In this document: piece after piece, positions 11,397 through 23,926 of the stretch | How the letters are laid out: each line of letters starts with the position of its first letter | Position numbering within the stretch: position 1 is the first letter of the stretch | From: Hygrophila difformis | Taxonomy: Eukaryota; Streptophyta; Magnoliopsida; Lamiales; Acanthaceae | Assembly (NCBI GenBank): GCA_030278955.1 | Contig: JAOANR010000010.1 | Coordinates: 21,854,444-21,918,443, forward strand | DNA length: 64,000 nucleotides | Direction: 5' to 3' | Program-made: the position numbers and the translations under genes | Notes under the pieces: generated by a model | Databases searched by the model: none | Told to the model about the DNA's origin: nothing | Seen by the model: only the letters and a program-made list of their open reading frames with translations

Positions 11397-11403
11397 TATA
11401 AAA
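11397..11403 (+). promoter_or_regulatory. Candidate TATA box, D 5' LTR
   Basis: TATAAAA is followed about 25-30 bases later by a CA-rich start-like stretch (ctcacactcactc). The 3' LTR copy is at 20963-20969. Chosen by motif and spacing only. Confidence 0.4.
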
Positions 11404-12951
11404 CTATCCCCAGTCAGCTCACACTCACTCTTCCTCCTTCCCATATTATTTCCAACATCTCTTTCCTATTACAGCTATTTTTTTTATTTATTCTTCCAAC
11501 TTTCCAGCTATTTCCACGTTTTATTTTGCCATTTCGAGAGCAGTAGGAGATTTCAGAGATTCTCCGGTAAGAATTAATAGAATTGAAAAATGTATAGTTA
11601 TTACTTATTCTAAAATATTATTATATTATATTAAATTAATGTTAAAATTTTTGCTAGCCAAATAACTGAAAAAGGGGTATCTGCTCGTGGCCTGTGCGTG
11701 TGTCATACCATTTCATCACGGGTAACAGTAAGTGGATTTTTACTCTTTGGAGTAAGCCCAATTTTATTTTAGCTTGAGCATAAATTTCAATACCACATTT
11801 ATATTTTTAAATTTATGCTTATTGCTCCCTACTGCTTTTGGAATATTGGTATGCCATTTTACTGTGCTTAATAATTGTTATAACCATTCTCAAAATCCTA
11901 CGGATTTTTGAGCGCGCATTGTTACGGGGGTGAGACTGTGTGTGGGTCGCTGCTGCCCAACTCCCACGTTTGTTGTGCAATATTTAGCCACACGGGGACC
12001 ACTGGGATTATTCAGCCCGATGCCATTACCTTATCTCACAGTGGGTTTGAGGAAATTTCTTACCTCCCCCACACCCTTGAGTGTATGTGCGAATTGGGCC
12101 CTACGGCGGGGAACCTGCACATCACGGTGGCTGGGATAATTATTTCTCGGCAACGCATATTGTTATATTATCTATTCCCGGGATATAGACTAATATTTCA
12201 TTTATGTATAAATTATCCTCATTTAAGCATGCCTTATTCCCTAAATGTTATTTAAATTATTTCTGTAACTCGACCTCCTCCGGGAGTAAGGGTCTATTTA
12301 CTCAGCGATTGTTTTTCGCTGACTCTACACTTTTCATATTCATTCGCAGGTTTTGATATTTGTGAAGATCAGTAAACATTTCACGCATCGGGCACGGTTT
12401 GGGTTTATTCCGAATAATTTAAATTTGAGTGCAAGTTATGTATAATATTTTAAAACTCCTTAATGGAGTTAAACAACTTGGCATATGTGTGTTAAATAAG
12501 CGAGGACGTATATTTTAAAGTTTCCACCGTTCCTGTAGTTTATACGCCTCGTATTTTAATGTGTGATGAACGATTATATCTATATATGTGTGGGTGATGA
12601 ACTATTTTTTTTAGAGTGTCTCTTTTATTAAATAAAATTTCCCCGGATTTAATCCAATATTATCGTTGCACGCATTTGAGAAATATATTCATCCATTTTG
12701 GTTATGTAAACCAAACAAATTTATTAAGCTTATTTTATACTTGTTACAGCATTATAAGCTTATGCGTAAATTATATGTTAACTTATCCGGAAAGTAAGTA
12801 ACATATATATATTAAACTCTGATTTTATGCAAGTATGCCTGCTAGCCGTAGCGTATTTCGGACGGCCCGGAATGCGTGGCGGTAACATCGGCCCATTCTT
12901 CCCGCACTGTGCTTCCGCTTTTCTTTTAGGGAAAATGGGGGTGTTACAGTT

Positions 12952-12964
12952 TGGTATCAGAGCC
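12952..12964 (+). other. Element D primer binding site (tRNA-iMet)
   Basis: TGGTATCAGAGCC lies three bases after the LTR end (ttaca-gtt). It is complementary to the 3' end of plant initiator tRNA-Met, the primer of most Tekay-like and many other plant LTR retrotransposons. Confidence 0.93.
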
Positions 12965-14595
12965 ACTTTAAAAAAATAATAAAAGAAAAAAAAAATTATC
13001 ATCTTTGAAAAAGTGATGGTTACTTGAAAAAGTGATGCCCGTATTTAATATCATCTTTTTTTTGGTAACATATTTAATATCATCTTTTTTTTGGTAACAT
13101 ATTTAATATCATCTTTGAAAAATTATTTTCATTTGAATGGCATCTTTGAAAAAAAGTGATGCCCGGATTTAATGGCATCTTTGAAAAATTACTTTAAAAA
13201 AATTATTTAATCAGGCACGAAATAACAAATAATAACAAGACACGGTTTGTCCTTTGAAAAAGTGGCATCTTTTAAAAAGTCATGCCCGGATTTAATGGAT
13301 TTTCATTTTCAAAGTTTGTCTTTTTTTATTTTTTATTTTTTTTTATTGTTTTTTTTTTTTTTATTTTTTTTCTTTTTGTTTGACTTGGAAAGCAGAAACC
13401 TTGTTTTTTTTTTCCCTCTGTCTTTCTTAGACGGATTGGAAATTTGCAAATATATATATATATATGAAAGCATTTTTTTTAAAAAAAAAAAGAATAATAA
13501 ATAAATAAATAATAATAATAGTGCAATTAAATTGTTCAAATTTTTGCACGAAACTATTTTGAATATATATAAAATATGACAAGTACTATTTTTTTTTAAA
13601 AAAAATATATATATTTTGGGATGGGAACACACACATATGCATATAGGCACGAGCAGAAATCTTTGCTTTATAGGTGTTTATTTATATTTAGATTTTTTTT
13701 TCAAATAGCGAAAAAAAAAAATAATAATAATAAATAAATAAATAAATATACTTTTACAGAATCCAATTAAAATAAAGACCCACTTCAGTAGTAGAGTTCA
13801 TACGATTATATGTATACCAAAGAAAGAATTTAGGGATTCACATTGATTTAGGTACTACACTGCAGCCCACCAAGTTTGACTCTAAAGTCACTACCAAGAA
13901 ATCAATATGCTGTATACTTCCAAAACTCAATCCTGGGCAATATTCAATTCATAGGCATGGAAATCCTATATCCAGATATATATCTATCTACGTATACACT
14001 CAGACATAGGCATATATATCAACATCTTGTGCAGACACTTAGCCACCGAGAAAATCCATGGAAAGGTTGGGACTTTCTGACAATAGCAAGAACAAATCAT
14101 AGACCAGGCATAAGCAATTTGCAAGACAACAAAAATTTGGACAATGTAGGAAAAGAATTGACACAATCCCCTTAGCAGGAACCCTACCCTTTACACCAGC
14201 GGCCGCCAACTTCTTGGAATTAGATTTTGAATTTAGCGTTGGATGCTGCTAATCTATTTATCGAGCCTTAAAGGGTTTCACAAATGGCTAGGTTTTAAAT
14301 TGCAAGATTCATGGGATTTGATCCCCAAACTTCTTCTATCATATCTAGCACATATGAGATTTAAATTTAAATTGGATTCAACCGTGTTATAATTTGTTTT
14401 ACCACATCTATTTGGAATAGGAATTAGATCCCCTTTAAATATTATATACATATTTATTATTTACTTGTTACTATTACTAATATTTTTATTATAATTAATT
14501 TTTTTTACTATGACCATTTTTACGGGTATCACAACGAGTAATAAATGTGTCAATTTTAATAATTTTTACAAGTATGAGATTATTGTGGTTTTCAG
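12965..14595 (+). other. Element D untranslated leader
   Basis: This is AT-rich non-coding sequence between primer site and gag. An imperfect repeat block (about 13000-13290) reuses the words catctttgaaaaa, gtgatgcccg and atttaatggcatc, plus a tandem pair of ttttttttggtaacatattt. T- and A-runs with (ta)n and (aata)n microsatellites lie at 13318-13520 and 13700-13750. I see no supported small gene. Confidence 0.75.
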
Positions 14596-17136
14596 ATGCC
14601 TCGAGGACGCCCAAGGAAATACCCGGTAAACCCACCTGTTGCACCTAATCCTGTTGAAGGAGCACAGAACCCGGCAGGAAATAGACAAGACCCTATCGAG
14701 GGTCGGCAAGCCCGGGTGGAACAGTTGTTACTTACTATTGGTGCCGCTGTGGAACGACAATTGGCGAGACAAGAAGAACAAGAGGAACAACCCACGGATT
14801 ATATTGGGGCTATCCACAAGTATCAGCCGCCTAGATACGCCGGACATGAGGACCCGGCCAAATTGGAAGGTTGGATAGAAGCATTTGACAAGTTACTAGA
14901 GGCAGTGCAATGTCCAGCAGAAAAAATGGTAGAAGTGGCTACGTTCTTCCTGAGTGGCAAAGCAAATACTTGGTGGCGAAACCAGGAGGATCGGAACATC
15001 AGTTGGCCAGAATTTCAGGAAGCCCTGCGAGTAAGATTCTACTCCATTAGCGTGAAAAATGCTAAGTATGAGGAATTCGTCACTCTAAGGCAAGGCAATC
15101 GATCTGTCCACGACTACTATGAGAAATTCAACGAGCTCATTCGCTTTGCTCCGGGACTGGTAAACACTGATCATGCACAGGCTCAGAAGTTCGAGCTCGG
15201 CCTGAACCGGGAAATCCGCGAAGGATTGGGAGGAAAACAGTTTTTCAGTCTCCAGAAGCTTTATGACCGAGCCATGACAGTGGAGAGAATTCGACAACCT
15301 AAGCGAAAGGAGGAAAACGTCGGACAGTCCTCTACTGCTAATAAGAAAGGGCGCTTTGAAAGAAAACATGATAGAAGGAACCTTGGGCCACGCCAGAACT
15401 TCTATGGCCCCAACCCAAGAAATGACAATCGCCCTCCTATTCCACTACCTTGCCCTAAGTGTAACAAACGTCATTGGATGCAAGCCTGCCCCAGATTCGG
15501 GGACTGTTTCAGATGTGGCCTTAATGGCCATATGGTCAATGATTGTGGCATACGTTTGGACGTTAACAAGTTGCGGGAGGATCTCAAGAGGGACCCTCGC
15601 TTCAGAACAGAGGAATGCTTGAAAGGGAAACCAGGAAACCCACAGCCAAACCAGGGTCGTAATCAGACAAACCCTCCACCAGTTGCTCGGAACAACCAGG
15701 GACGACTGAACGTGGTTAACCGAGCTGATCTTCGTGAAGCAGACGACGTCATAGCTGGTACGTTTACAGTTAAAGGTTTTGCGACATATGTTTTATTTGA
15801 TTCTGGAGCATCATATTCCTTCATAGCAAGTAAGAAAGCGGAACAACTAGGATTTAGAACACCTAGTACAGTAAACTTAGGTGTTTCTTTACCTAATGGG
15901 ATAGTGGTGAATTGCTCACAGAAGTATATGGACATGCCAATCCTTATATACGGGGTTGTGTTTGCAGCGGACTTGATTAAGTTCGACTTGCAAGACTTTG
16001 ATATAATTCTAGGAATGGATTGGTTGACACGACACAAGGCTACCATTGACTGCGCTCAACAGAAGGTAACGGTGTATGGTCCCAATAAGAAGAGATTATC
16101 TATCTATGCGGAGCCATCGAAACCGAGGATTAAGATCGTCACGGCTCTAAAGATGAGGGAGTTAGCAACTAAGGGATATCCAATTTATCTCTGTCACGTT
16201 GAGGACAAAGAAGCTGAGGGAATTGTCCTAGGGAAAATCCCGGTTGTTCGAGATTTTCCGGACGTATTTCCAGATGATATACCGGGAATGCCACCACACA
16301 GAGGAGTAGAATTCACCATCGATTTGGCGCCAGGGACGCAACCTGTGTCCAAAGCCCCATATCGAATGGCACCTGCAGAAAGCAAGGAATTAAAGGAGCA
16401 ACTGGAAGAATTACTTGATAAAGGTTACATCAGACCAAGTACGTCACCATGGGGAGCTCCAGTGTTGTTCGTTCGCAAGAAAGACGGTAGTATGCGACTT
16501 TGTATAGACTACCGTGGATTGAATCAGGTGACAATCAAAAATAAGTATCCTCTCCCAAGGATTGATGATCTATTTGATCAATTGAAAGGTGCAAGGATAT
16601 TCTCAAAAATTGATCTGAGATCTGGATATCATCAGCTGAGGGTGGCTGAAGAGGATATTCCAAAGACGGCTTTTCGAACCAGATATGGGCATTATGAATT
16701 TACAGTAATGTCATTCGGGTTAACGAATGCCCCAGCAGTATTTATGAGTCTGATGAATGACGTGTTCCGCGAGCTATTGGATATCTGCGTAGTAGTGTTC
16801 ATTGACGATATTCTGATCTACTCCAAAGGGGAGCGCGAGCACGAGGAACACTTACGCAAAGTTTTGACAATACTAAGGGATCACCAGTTGTACGCAAAAT
16901 TGTCAAAATGTGAATTCTGGCTGAACAAGGTGTCCTTTCTTGGACACACCGTATCAGCTGAAGGGATTTCGGTGGATCCAGGCAAAGTGTCAGCAGTGGT
17001 TGAATGGCCTGTACCGACTTCGCAGACTGAAATAAGAAGTTTCCTTGGTTTAGCAGGATATTACAGACGGTTCGTGCAAGACTTCTCTAAGATTGCCAGA
17101 CCGTTGACGCAGAATTTGAAAAGGGAAGCAAGGTGA
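14596..17136 (+). pseudogene. Element D gag-protease-reverse transcriptase (gag-pol part 1, frameshifted)
   Basis: The frame is 846 codons from [10 protein letters not shown], the usual gag start of this clade. Gag capsid covers about residues 60-250 ([24 protein letters not shown]). A CCHC knuckle C-x2-C-x4-H-x4-C lies at 304-317, and the protease active site DSGAS at 402-406. RT runs about 600-790 with FIDD at 735-738 and [11 protein letters not shown] upstream. It ends at LKREAR and a TGA, where related polyproteins continue into RNase H. The continuation lies in the -1 frame from 17133, so one base is missing in the A-run around 17117-17121, or there is a consensus error. Confidence 0.93.
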
Positions 17137-19142
17137 TATGGACTCCGGAGTGCAACGCTGCGTTCGAGACATTAAAAAAGAGGCTAACCACGGCTCCTAT
17201 ACTAACACTTCCTACAGACACAGATGATTTTGAGGTATATAGCGATGCATCCAAGAATGGACTAGGGTGTGTCCTAATGCAGCTCAGAAAAGTAATAGCT
17301 TATGCATCTCGACAGTTGAGACCTCACGAAGAAAATTATCCCACACATGACCTAGAACTTGCAGCGGTCGTGTTTGCACTGAAAATATGGAGACACTACC
17401 TGTATGGGAGGAAATGCAAGATCTACACCGATCATAAGAGTCTAAAGTATATTTTTACTCAGAAAGAGTTAAATATGCGACAAAGGAGATGGTTGGAATT
17501 GATTAAAGATTATGATTTGGACATTATTTACCATGAGGGTAAAGCAAATGTCGTAGCAGACGCACTTAGCCGCAGGGCTACGCATATGACAAGTATGAAG
17601 GTCATTCCACCGGAGTTGTATAAGGAGATAGCCAAATTTGGAATCGAGTTGGTGTATGAAGGGACACCAACAAGATTGTTTAGCACGATTGCTATTCGGC
17701 CAGATTTCTTTGAGGAAATTCGAGCTGGTCAACAAGGGGATGTTAAGCTGGAGAGAATAAAGGCCAAGATTGAACAGGGAAAGGCGTCAGACTTCCAAAT
17801 GGAAGCAGATGGATGTATTAAATTTCGGGGACGTTGGTGCATACCACAAGCATGTACCGAGTTAAAAAGAAAAATTTTGGAAGAAGGACATGAGACGCCA
17901 TACTCGGTTCATCCGGGAGGAGATAAGTTGTACAAGGATCTAAAGGAACATTTTTGGTGGCCTCAAATGAAAAAGGAAGTAGCAGATTTTGTTGAGCAAT
18001 GTCCTATCTGTCAAAAGGTTAAAGCGGAAAGGAAGAAACCCATCGGATTGGTTAAACCATTGGAAATCCCAACCTGGAAATGGGATAGTATCTCGATGGA
18101 CTTTGTCTCAGGATTGCCGAGGACGCCATCAGGATTTGATAAAATTTGGGTTATCGTCGACAGGTTAACCAAGGCTGCTATCTTCATACCTATGCGAGAA
18201 AAATGGAGTATGGAACAGTTAGCAAAGGCCTATGTGGAGAATGTGGTAAGGAGACATGGAGTTCCGCAGGACATAGTGTCAGACCGTGATGGGAGATTTA
18301 CTTCAAATTTCTGGACGAAGCTTCAAGAGGCACTTGGTACAAAGCTTAACTTAAGTACGGCTTTTCACCCGACAACTGACGGACAAACTGAGAGGACTAT
18401 TCAAACACTTGAGGATATGTTGAGATCATGTGTCTTGGAGTTTGGTAGTAGCTGGGAAAAACATTTGGCACTAATAGAGTTCTCTTACAACAATAGCTAT
18501 CACGCGAGCATTGGAATGGCACCGTTTGAAGCTATGTATGGGAGGAAGTGCCGCAGCCCTCTATGTTGGTTTGAGAAAAAAGATCCGATCCAAGTTGGAC
18601 CTCAAATGATCGAAGAGTCAAGAAAAATAATTGAAAAGGTCCAACAACGGATTAAGGCGGCTCAAGATAGGCAGAAAATGTATGCTGACAAGCATCGAAG
18701 AATTGGCGAATTTAAAGTAGGGGATAAGATCCTTCTTAAAGTATCTCCCATGAAGGGTGTAATGAGATTCGGCAAGCGCGGAAAATTGAGTCCAAGATAT
18801 ATTGGACCTTTTGAAATAACTGCTAGAGTCGGACCATTGGCCTATAGATTGGCCCTACCAGAAGAATTATCCAGAGTTCATAACGTATTTCACGTATCTC
18901 AACTTAAGGAATATCATCAGGACCCGAAAAGGGAAGTGATGCCCGAGATAATCGAATTGGATGAGAACTTAACATATGAAGAGCATCCCGTGCGAATCTT
19001 GGATTCAAAGGAACGAACCACTAGGCGAAAATCGATCCGAATGGTAAAGGTGCAATGGTCAAGGCATGACGAGAGAGATGCAACTTGGGAGGTAGAATCT
19101 GACATAAAGGAAAAATACCCCGAATTGTTCGACGAGATTTGA
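17133..19142 (+). pseudogene. Element D RNase H-integrase-chromodomain (gag-pol part 2)
   Basis: The frame is 669 codons and overlaps part 1 by 4 bases in the -1 frame. The ATG at 17133 is internal to the original polyprotein and probably not a real start. RNase H has D38, E75, D100 and D143. Integrase has an HHCC zinc site at H253, H260, C290 and C293, and a core D323-x60-D384-x35-E420. A GPF-type motif (YIGPF) lies at 556-560. A C-terminal chromodomain (about 619-667, [17 protein letters not shown] then [13 protein letters not shown]) would bind histone marks to direct integration. All catalytic residues are present, so only the frameshift separates it from an intact polyprotein. Confidence 0.93.
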
Positions 19143-19238
19143 AGACCAAGAATAACTCGGTGTATCATGTAAGAGAATATACTAGTGTATTGAACTACTC
19201 ATTATAATGCAAGATTTTTTTTCATGACCACATTGTGT

Positions 19239-19276
19239 GGCTTCGAGGACGAAGCCTTATTTTAAGGAGGGTAGAC
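19239..19276 (+). other. Element D PPT with upstream hairpin
   Basis: GGCTTCG-AGGA-CGAAGCC (19239-19256) is a perfect 7-bp stem. Then ttattttaaggagggtagac runs up to the 3' LTR at 19277. The purine tract primes plus-strand DNA. The hairpin is the same as in B, C and solo LTR2, with paired changes in its lower stem. Confidence 0.85.
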
Positions 19277-22200
19277 TATAACACCCCATAAAATTTTGCA
19301 TAAGATATAAATTTCAAATAGTGACATTTAAATTTTCTAAAATGAAATGTCTTCTAAATTCTAGTTGTTGATCATTGAATAATTTAAAATAATATTTTTC
19401 CAATGGACTATTTAATTGAAATTAATTAGCCATTTTTAAACCTAAAACCCCAACTAACATTTAAAAAAAAAAAAAAAAAAAAACTTGGGTCCACTAGTTA
19501 TAAACTTTGGAATAAATATAATTGGACATGAGTTAGTGGTAGAGTAAATTGCATGGTTGAATTCAAATTTTAGCTAATTATATTAAGTAGTATTTAAATA
19601 ATTAATTGGTACAAGTCCGATGGCACCATTAACTTATAAATGTCGGATTCAATATTTTTATATATGGATTAAAATATTAAGTTAAGCCTTCCCCCTTTTC
19701 TTAAAAATATTAACCCATTTAATTGATGAAGATTTATATTTTGTCCACACTGTAATAGGAATTGTCCCGGATTGAAGAATTGGAAATCTATTATTATGTT
19801 CAATAGTTAAAAAAATTTTAAGTGTGGGAAATTATTAAGTCCGTAATTTAAATAGGTTAGTTGATTAAATCCACAATTAAGAATAAAATTGGGCCGATTA
19901 ATTATATAGTCCAATAAGCAAAAATAACAAAATTAATTGAGTCCAAACAATAAAGCCCAATCCAACTCAAAAGCCCAACCCATTACACAAACCCTAACCC
20001 TAACCCTAATGAGCAGCCGCCGCCGCCTCTCCGGCGCCGTCATCGCCGGCGCCGCCGCCGGCCGGCCACCGCCGGCCACTGCGGCCACCACCCTCTCCAT
20101 CATTCTACTCCATGTCCGGTCGTCTTCTCCATCCTCCTCCCTTTTCCGGCCAACACCACCGCGGCCATCTCCTTCCCCAGCCACCATCGCCACCGAGCCA
20201 CCACCCTCCTGCCGCCGGCCACCACCCGTCGGCCATCTCCATCTCCACCATCCTCAGCCCTTGCCCGGCACCACCACAACCGCGTCAGCACCACCATAGA
20301 TCCACCATCTCCTCCCCAATCTCCACCACCGAGCCATCATCCTCCCCCGTTTCCGCCACCACCACCGGCGGAATTCTCGCCACCACCATCCGCCACCTCT
20401 CCATCTTCCTTCGCCCTCATTTCGCAGCACCACCATAGAACCACCATCTCCGGCCTTCTCTCGCCGCCACACAACCACCGCCCAGCAGCCGCCCTCGCGC
20501 CACCATCACAGCCCCCTCGCCACCACCGCAGCACCCATCTCCATCCTTCAACACCACCACCTCTCCTCCACGGTTGCCGCGCCACCACCACCCTGGCGGC
20601 CTCCTCACCACCCGCGGCCAACAACCATCTCGCCACCACCGCGAGCCTCCTCCACCACCAAGTCGGGAGAACCACCACCACCACCACCACCATTCCCTTC
20701 TCCTCCAAAATTCCAAACACCCATAAAAATAAAAATAAAAATAAAATAGAAAGAGATAGAGAAGGAGAACCATTGTCGGCAACCCGTCGCCATCGTCGTG
20801 TCTCCATCGCCGCTCGTTGTGTGCCCGGAGAAATTCATGAGCATGGGAACTAATTAAGTTGAAAGAAGAGTTGTGGAGGAGAAGGAAAGTTGTGGAGGAT
20901 ATTTATTTTTTTTGTAGGGACTAATGATGTTGAGGGAATTAAAGAGGAACGCGGACATTGGTTATAAAACTATCCCCAGTCAGCTCACACTCACTCTTCC
21001 TCCTTCCCATATTATTTCCAACATCTCTTTCCTATTACAGCTATTTTTTTTATTTATTCTTCCAACTTTCCAGCTATTTCCACGTTTTATTTTGCCATTT
21101 CGAGAGCAGTAGGAGATTTCAGAGATTCTCCGGTAAGAATTAATAGAATTGAAAAATGTATAGTTATTACTTATTCTAAAATATTATTATATTATATTAA
21201 ATTAATGTTAAAATTTTTGCTAGCCAAATAACTGAAAAAGGGGTATCTGCTCGTGGCCTGTGCGTGTGTCATACCATTTCATCACGGTAACAGTAAGTGG
21301 ATTTTTACTCTTTGGAGTAAGCCCAATTTTATTTTAGCTTGAGCATAAATTTCAATACCACATTTATATTTTTAAATTTATGCTTATTGCTCCCTACTGC
21401 TTTTGGAATATTGGTATGCCATTTTACTGTGCTTAATAATTGTTATAACCATTCTCAAAATCCTACGGATTTTTGAGCGCGCATTGTTACGGGGGTGAGA
21501 CTGTGTGTGGGTCGCTGCTGCCCAACTCCCACGTTTGTTGTGCAATATTTAGCCACACGGGGACCACTGGGATTATTCAGCCCGATGCCATTACCTTATC
21601 TCACAGTGGGTTTGAGGAAATTTCTTACCTCCCCCACACCCTTGAGTGTATGTGCGAATTGGGCCCTACGGCGGGGAACCTGCACATCACGGTGGCTGGG
21701 ATAATTATTTCTCGGCAACGCATATTGTTATATTATCTATTCCCGGGATATAGACTAATATTTCATTTATGTATAAATTATCCTCATTTAAGCATGCCTT
21801 ATTCCCTAAATGTTATTTAAATTATTTCTGTAACTCGACCTCCTCCGGGAGTAAGGGTCTATTTACTCAGCGATTGTTTTTCGCTGACTCTACACTTTTC
21901 ATATTCATTCGCAGGTTTTGATATTTGTGAAGATCAGTAAACATTTCACGCATCGGGCACGGTTTGGGTTTATTCCGAATAATTTAAATTTGAGTGCAAG
22001 TTATGTATAATATTTTAAAACTCCTTAATGGAGTTAAACAACTTGGCATATGTGTGTTAAATAAGCGAGGACGTATATTTTAAAGTTTCCACCGTTCCTG
22101 TAGTTTATACGCCTCGTATTTTAATGTGTGATGAACGATTATATCTATATATGTGTGGGTGATGAACTATTTTTTTTAGAGTGTCTCTTTTATTAAATAA

Positions 22201-22513
22201 AATTTCCCCGGATTTAATCCAATATTATCGTTGCACGCATTTGAGAAATATATTCATCCATTTTGGTTATGTAAACCAAACAAATTTATTAAGCTTATTT
22301 TATACTTGTTACAGCATTATAAGCTTATGCGTAAATTATATGTTAACTTATCCGGAAAGTAAGTAACATATATATATTAAACTCTGATTTTATGCAAGTA
22401 TGCCTGCTAGCCGTAGCGTATTTCGGACGGCCCGGAATGCGTGGCGGTAACATCGGCCCATTCTTCCCGCACTGTGCTTCCGCTTTTCTTTTAGGGAAAA
22501 TGGGGGTGTTACA
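19277..22513 (+). repeat. Element D 3' LTR
   Basis: This 3,237 bp LTR is collinear with the 5' LTR, with two differences found by eye. The site-II/telo-box cluster is at 19927-20011 and the TATA-like box at 20963-20969. It ends TTACA at 22513, followed by GATAA. Confidence 0.95.
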
Positions 22514-23926
22514 GATAATCCTACGAATTTTGGAGAATATAGACCAATATCACTGGTGGGAAGTGTTTACAAAATCGTGGCGAAAGCCCTTGCTTGTAGA
22601 CTCAAGGAGGTGTTAGGCGGGGTTGTTGGGAATGCTCAAATGGCCTTTGTAAAGGGGAGGCAAATTATGGATGGGGTGTTGGTGGCTGCCGAAATCATCA
22701 ATTCAACTCAAATGGCTGGTCGTGCAGGATTCGTGATTAAGATTGACTTCGCGAAAGCATACGACAATGTGTCGTGGGAAACACTCTATAGAGTTCTCAA
22801 GGAGATGAATTTTGACGACAAATGGATCACGTGGATGAAGGCTGCTGTCGGGTCGGCTGAGGCGGCGGTGCTTATCAATGGGTCTCCAACCAAGTTTTTC
22901 AAAATGCAAAAGGGGCTCAGACAAGGGGATCCTCTTTCGCCTTACCTCTTCGTTTTGGTGGTTGAGGTTTTGAATAAATTATTAAACCAGGCGGTAACTT
23001 TAGGTCTTCTGAAAGGCTTGCCTACCTCTAGTGGTGGTCCAACGATATCCCACTTGCAATACGCGGATGATACTGTGTTGTTCTTTGAAGGTGATCTCCA
23101 ACAGGTTATTCATATTAAAAGAATTCTTAGGTGTTTTACTCTAGCAACCGGGCTAAGGATAAACTATGGGAAAAGCTTGTTATATGGGATTAACTGTTCC
23201 AGAGAGCTCGAGGAAGAGGCTGCGGTCCTGTTGGGGTGTGAAGTGGGGCGGATGCCCATGAAATACTTGGGAATTCCTGTGGGAGGTCGATTAAATGGAG
23301 TGGAGTTATGGAAACCGGTGTTGGATAAAATAGAGCATAGGTTAGCAGGATGGAAGAGTCGTATGCTCTCTCAAGCTGGAAGGCTCAGTCTAATCAAGTT
23401 GGTAATTAACAGTCTACCAACATATTTCTTGTCCATGTTCAAGGTTCCTAAAACTGTGGCAGAGCGTATAGAAAAGCTGAAACGCCAGTTTTTCTGGAAT
23501 GATTGGGCGGGGGCTAGAAAAATCCATACTATCAATTGGGAATCGATTTGTGTTCGCTGGCAGGATGGGGGGTTAGGAGTGAGGAACGTGCAGGACATAA
23601 ATGATGCTCTCCTCTTAAAATGGAAGTGGAGATTTGGGGTGGAGAAGGCTTTGTGGAAAGAGGTTATCAACGCTAAATATTACGCAATGAGGGATCCAAT
23701 TGTTCCGACAATGTGCCAAGGAAGATCGGTGTGGGGAAATATCTGTAGTGTGTGGGATCGTATGGAGTCGGGAGGAGGCAGGGGACCCTTCATTATTCAA
23801 GTGGGGGATGGTCGGCGTACTAGATTTTGCTCTATCGGTGAACAAGGAAGGAAAAATTGGGGATTTTGGCGAATGGAGAGGGTGCATTTGGCAAAGGAAG
23901 GTCGAATTGAGGAGAAAGCTGTTTGA
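22514..23926 (+). pseudogene. LINE ORF2: reverse transcriptase (3' of element D)
   Basis: After the duplicated GATAA the RT resumes with PTNFGEYRPISLVGSVYK. Motifs: NAQMAFVKGRQIMDGV, catalytic FAKAYDNVSW (22747-22776), GLRQGDPLSPYLFVL, and YADD (23060-23071). The thumb region follows (MKYLGIPVGGRL, AGWKSRMLSQAGRLSLIK), then WKWRFGVEKALWKEVI. The open frame ends at 23926. Homology continues in the +1 frame, with an in-frame TAG near 23928, so a frameshift interrupts it before zf-RVT. Confidence 0.93.

Larger units (their letters stand above)
9711..12948 (+). repeat. Element D 5' LTR
   Basis: This 3,238 bp LTR starts TATAACACCCC and ends GGGGTGTTACA. The first half is AT-rich. At 10361-10445 come TGGGCY-type sites and a telo-box, followed by a C-rich CACCAC/CCGCC segment to about 11125. 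A TATA-like box lies at 11397. The second half holds the presumed R/U5 with no gene. The reading frames of 60-156 codons in it are low-complexity artefacts. Confidence 0.95.
9711..22513 (+). mobile_element. Element D: near-intact Ty3/gypsy chromovirus (Tekay-like)
   Basis: The element is 12,803 bp, with LTRs at 9711-12948 and 19277-22513, primer site at 12952, gag-pol at 14596-19142, PPT ending at 19276, and a perfect 5-bp duplication. Reading the two LTRs side by side I find only one substitution (near 11295 against 20861) and one 1-bp length difference (near 11716 against 21282), so insertion was very recent. Both LTRs begin TA instead of TG. Gag-pol has one frameshift. Domain order gag-PR-RT-RH-INT-chromodomain identifies Ty3/gypsy. 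The chromodomain and iMet primer place it in the chromoviruses, most like Tekay/Del. Confidence 0.95.

Noticed and set aside
14592..18000. Opposite-strand frames within gag-pol of D and B
   Set aside because: Shadows of the real polyprotein frame with no domain.
9711..22513. An integrated pararetrovirus or other plant virus
   Set aside because: Order PR-RT-RH-INT-chromodomain, LTRs and 5-bp duplication are those of a Ty3/gypsy retrotransposon; no movement or coat-protein gene of a virus is present.
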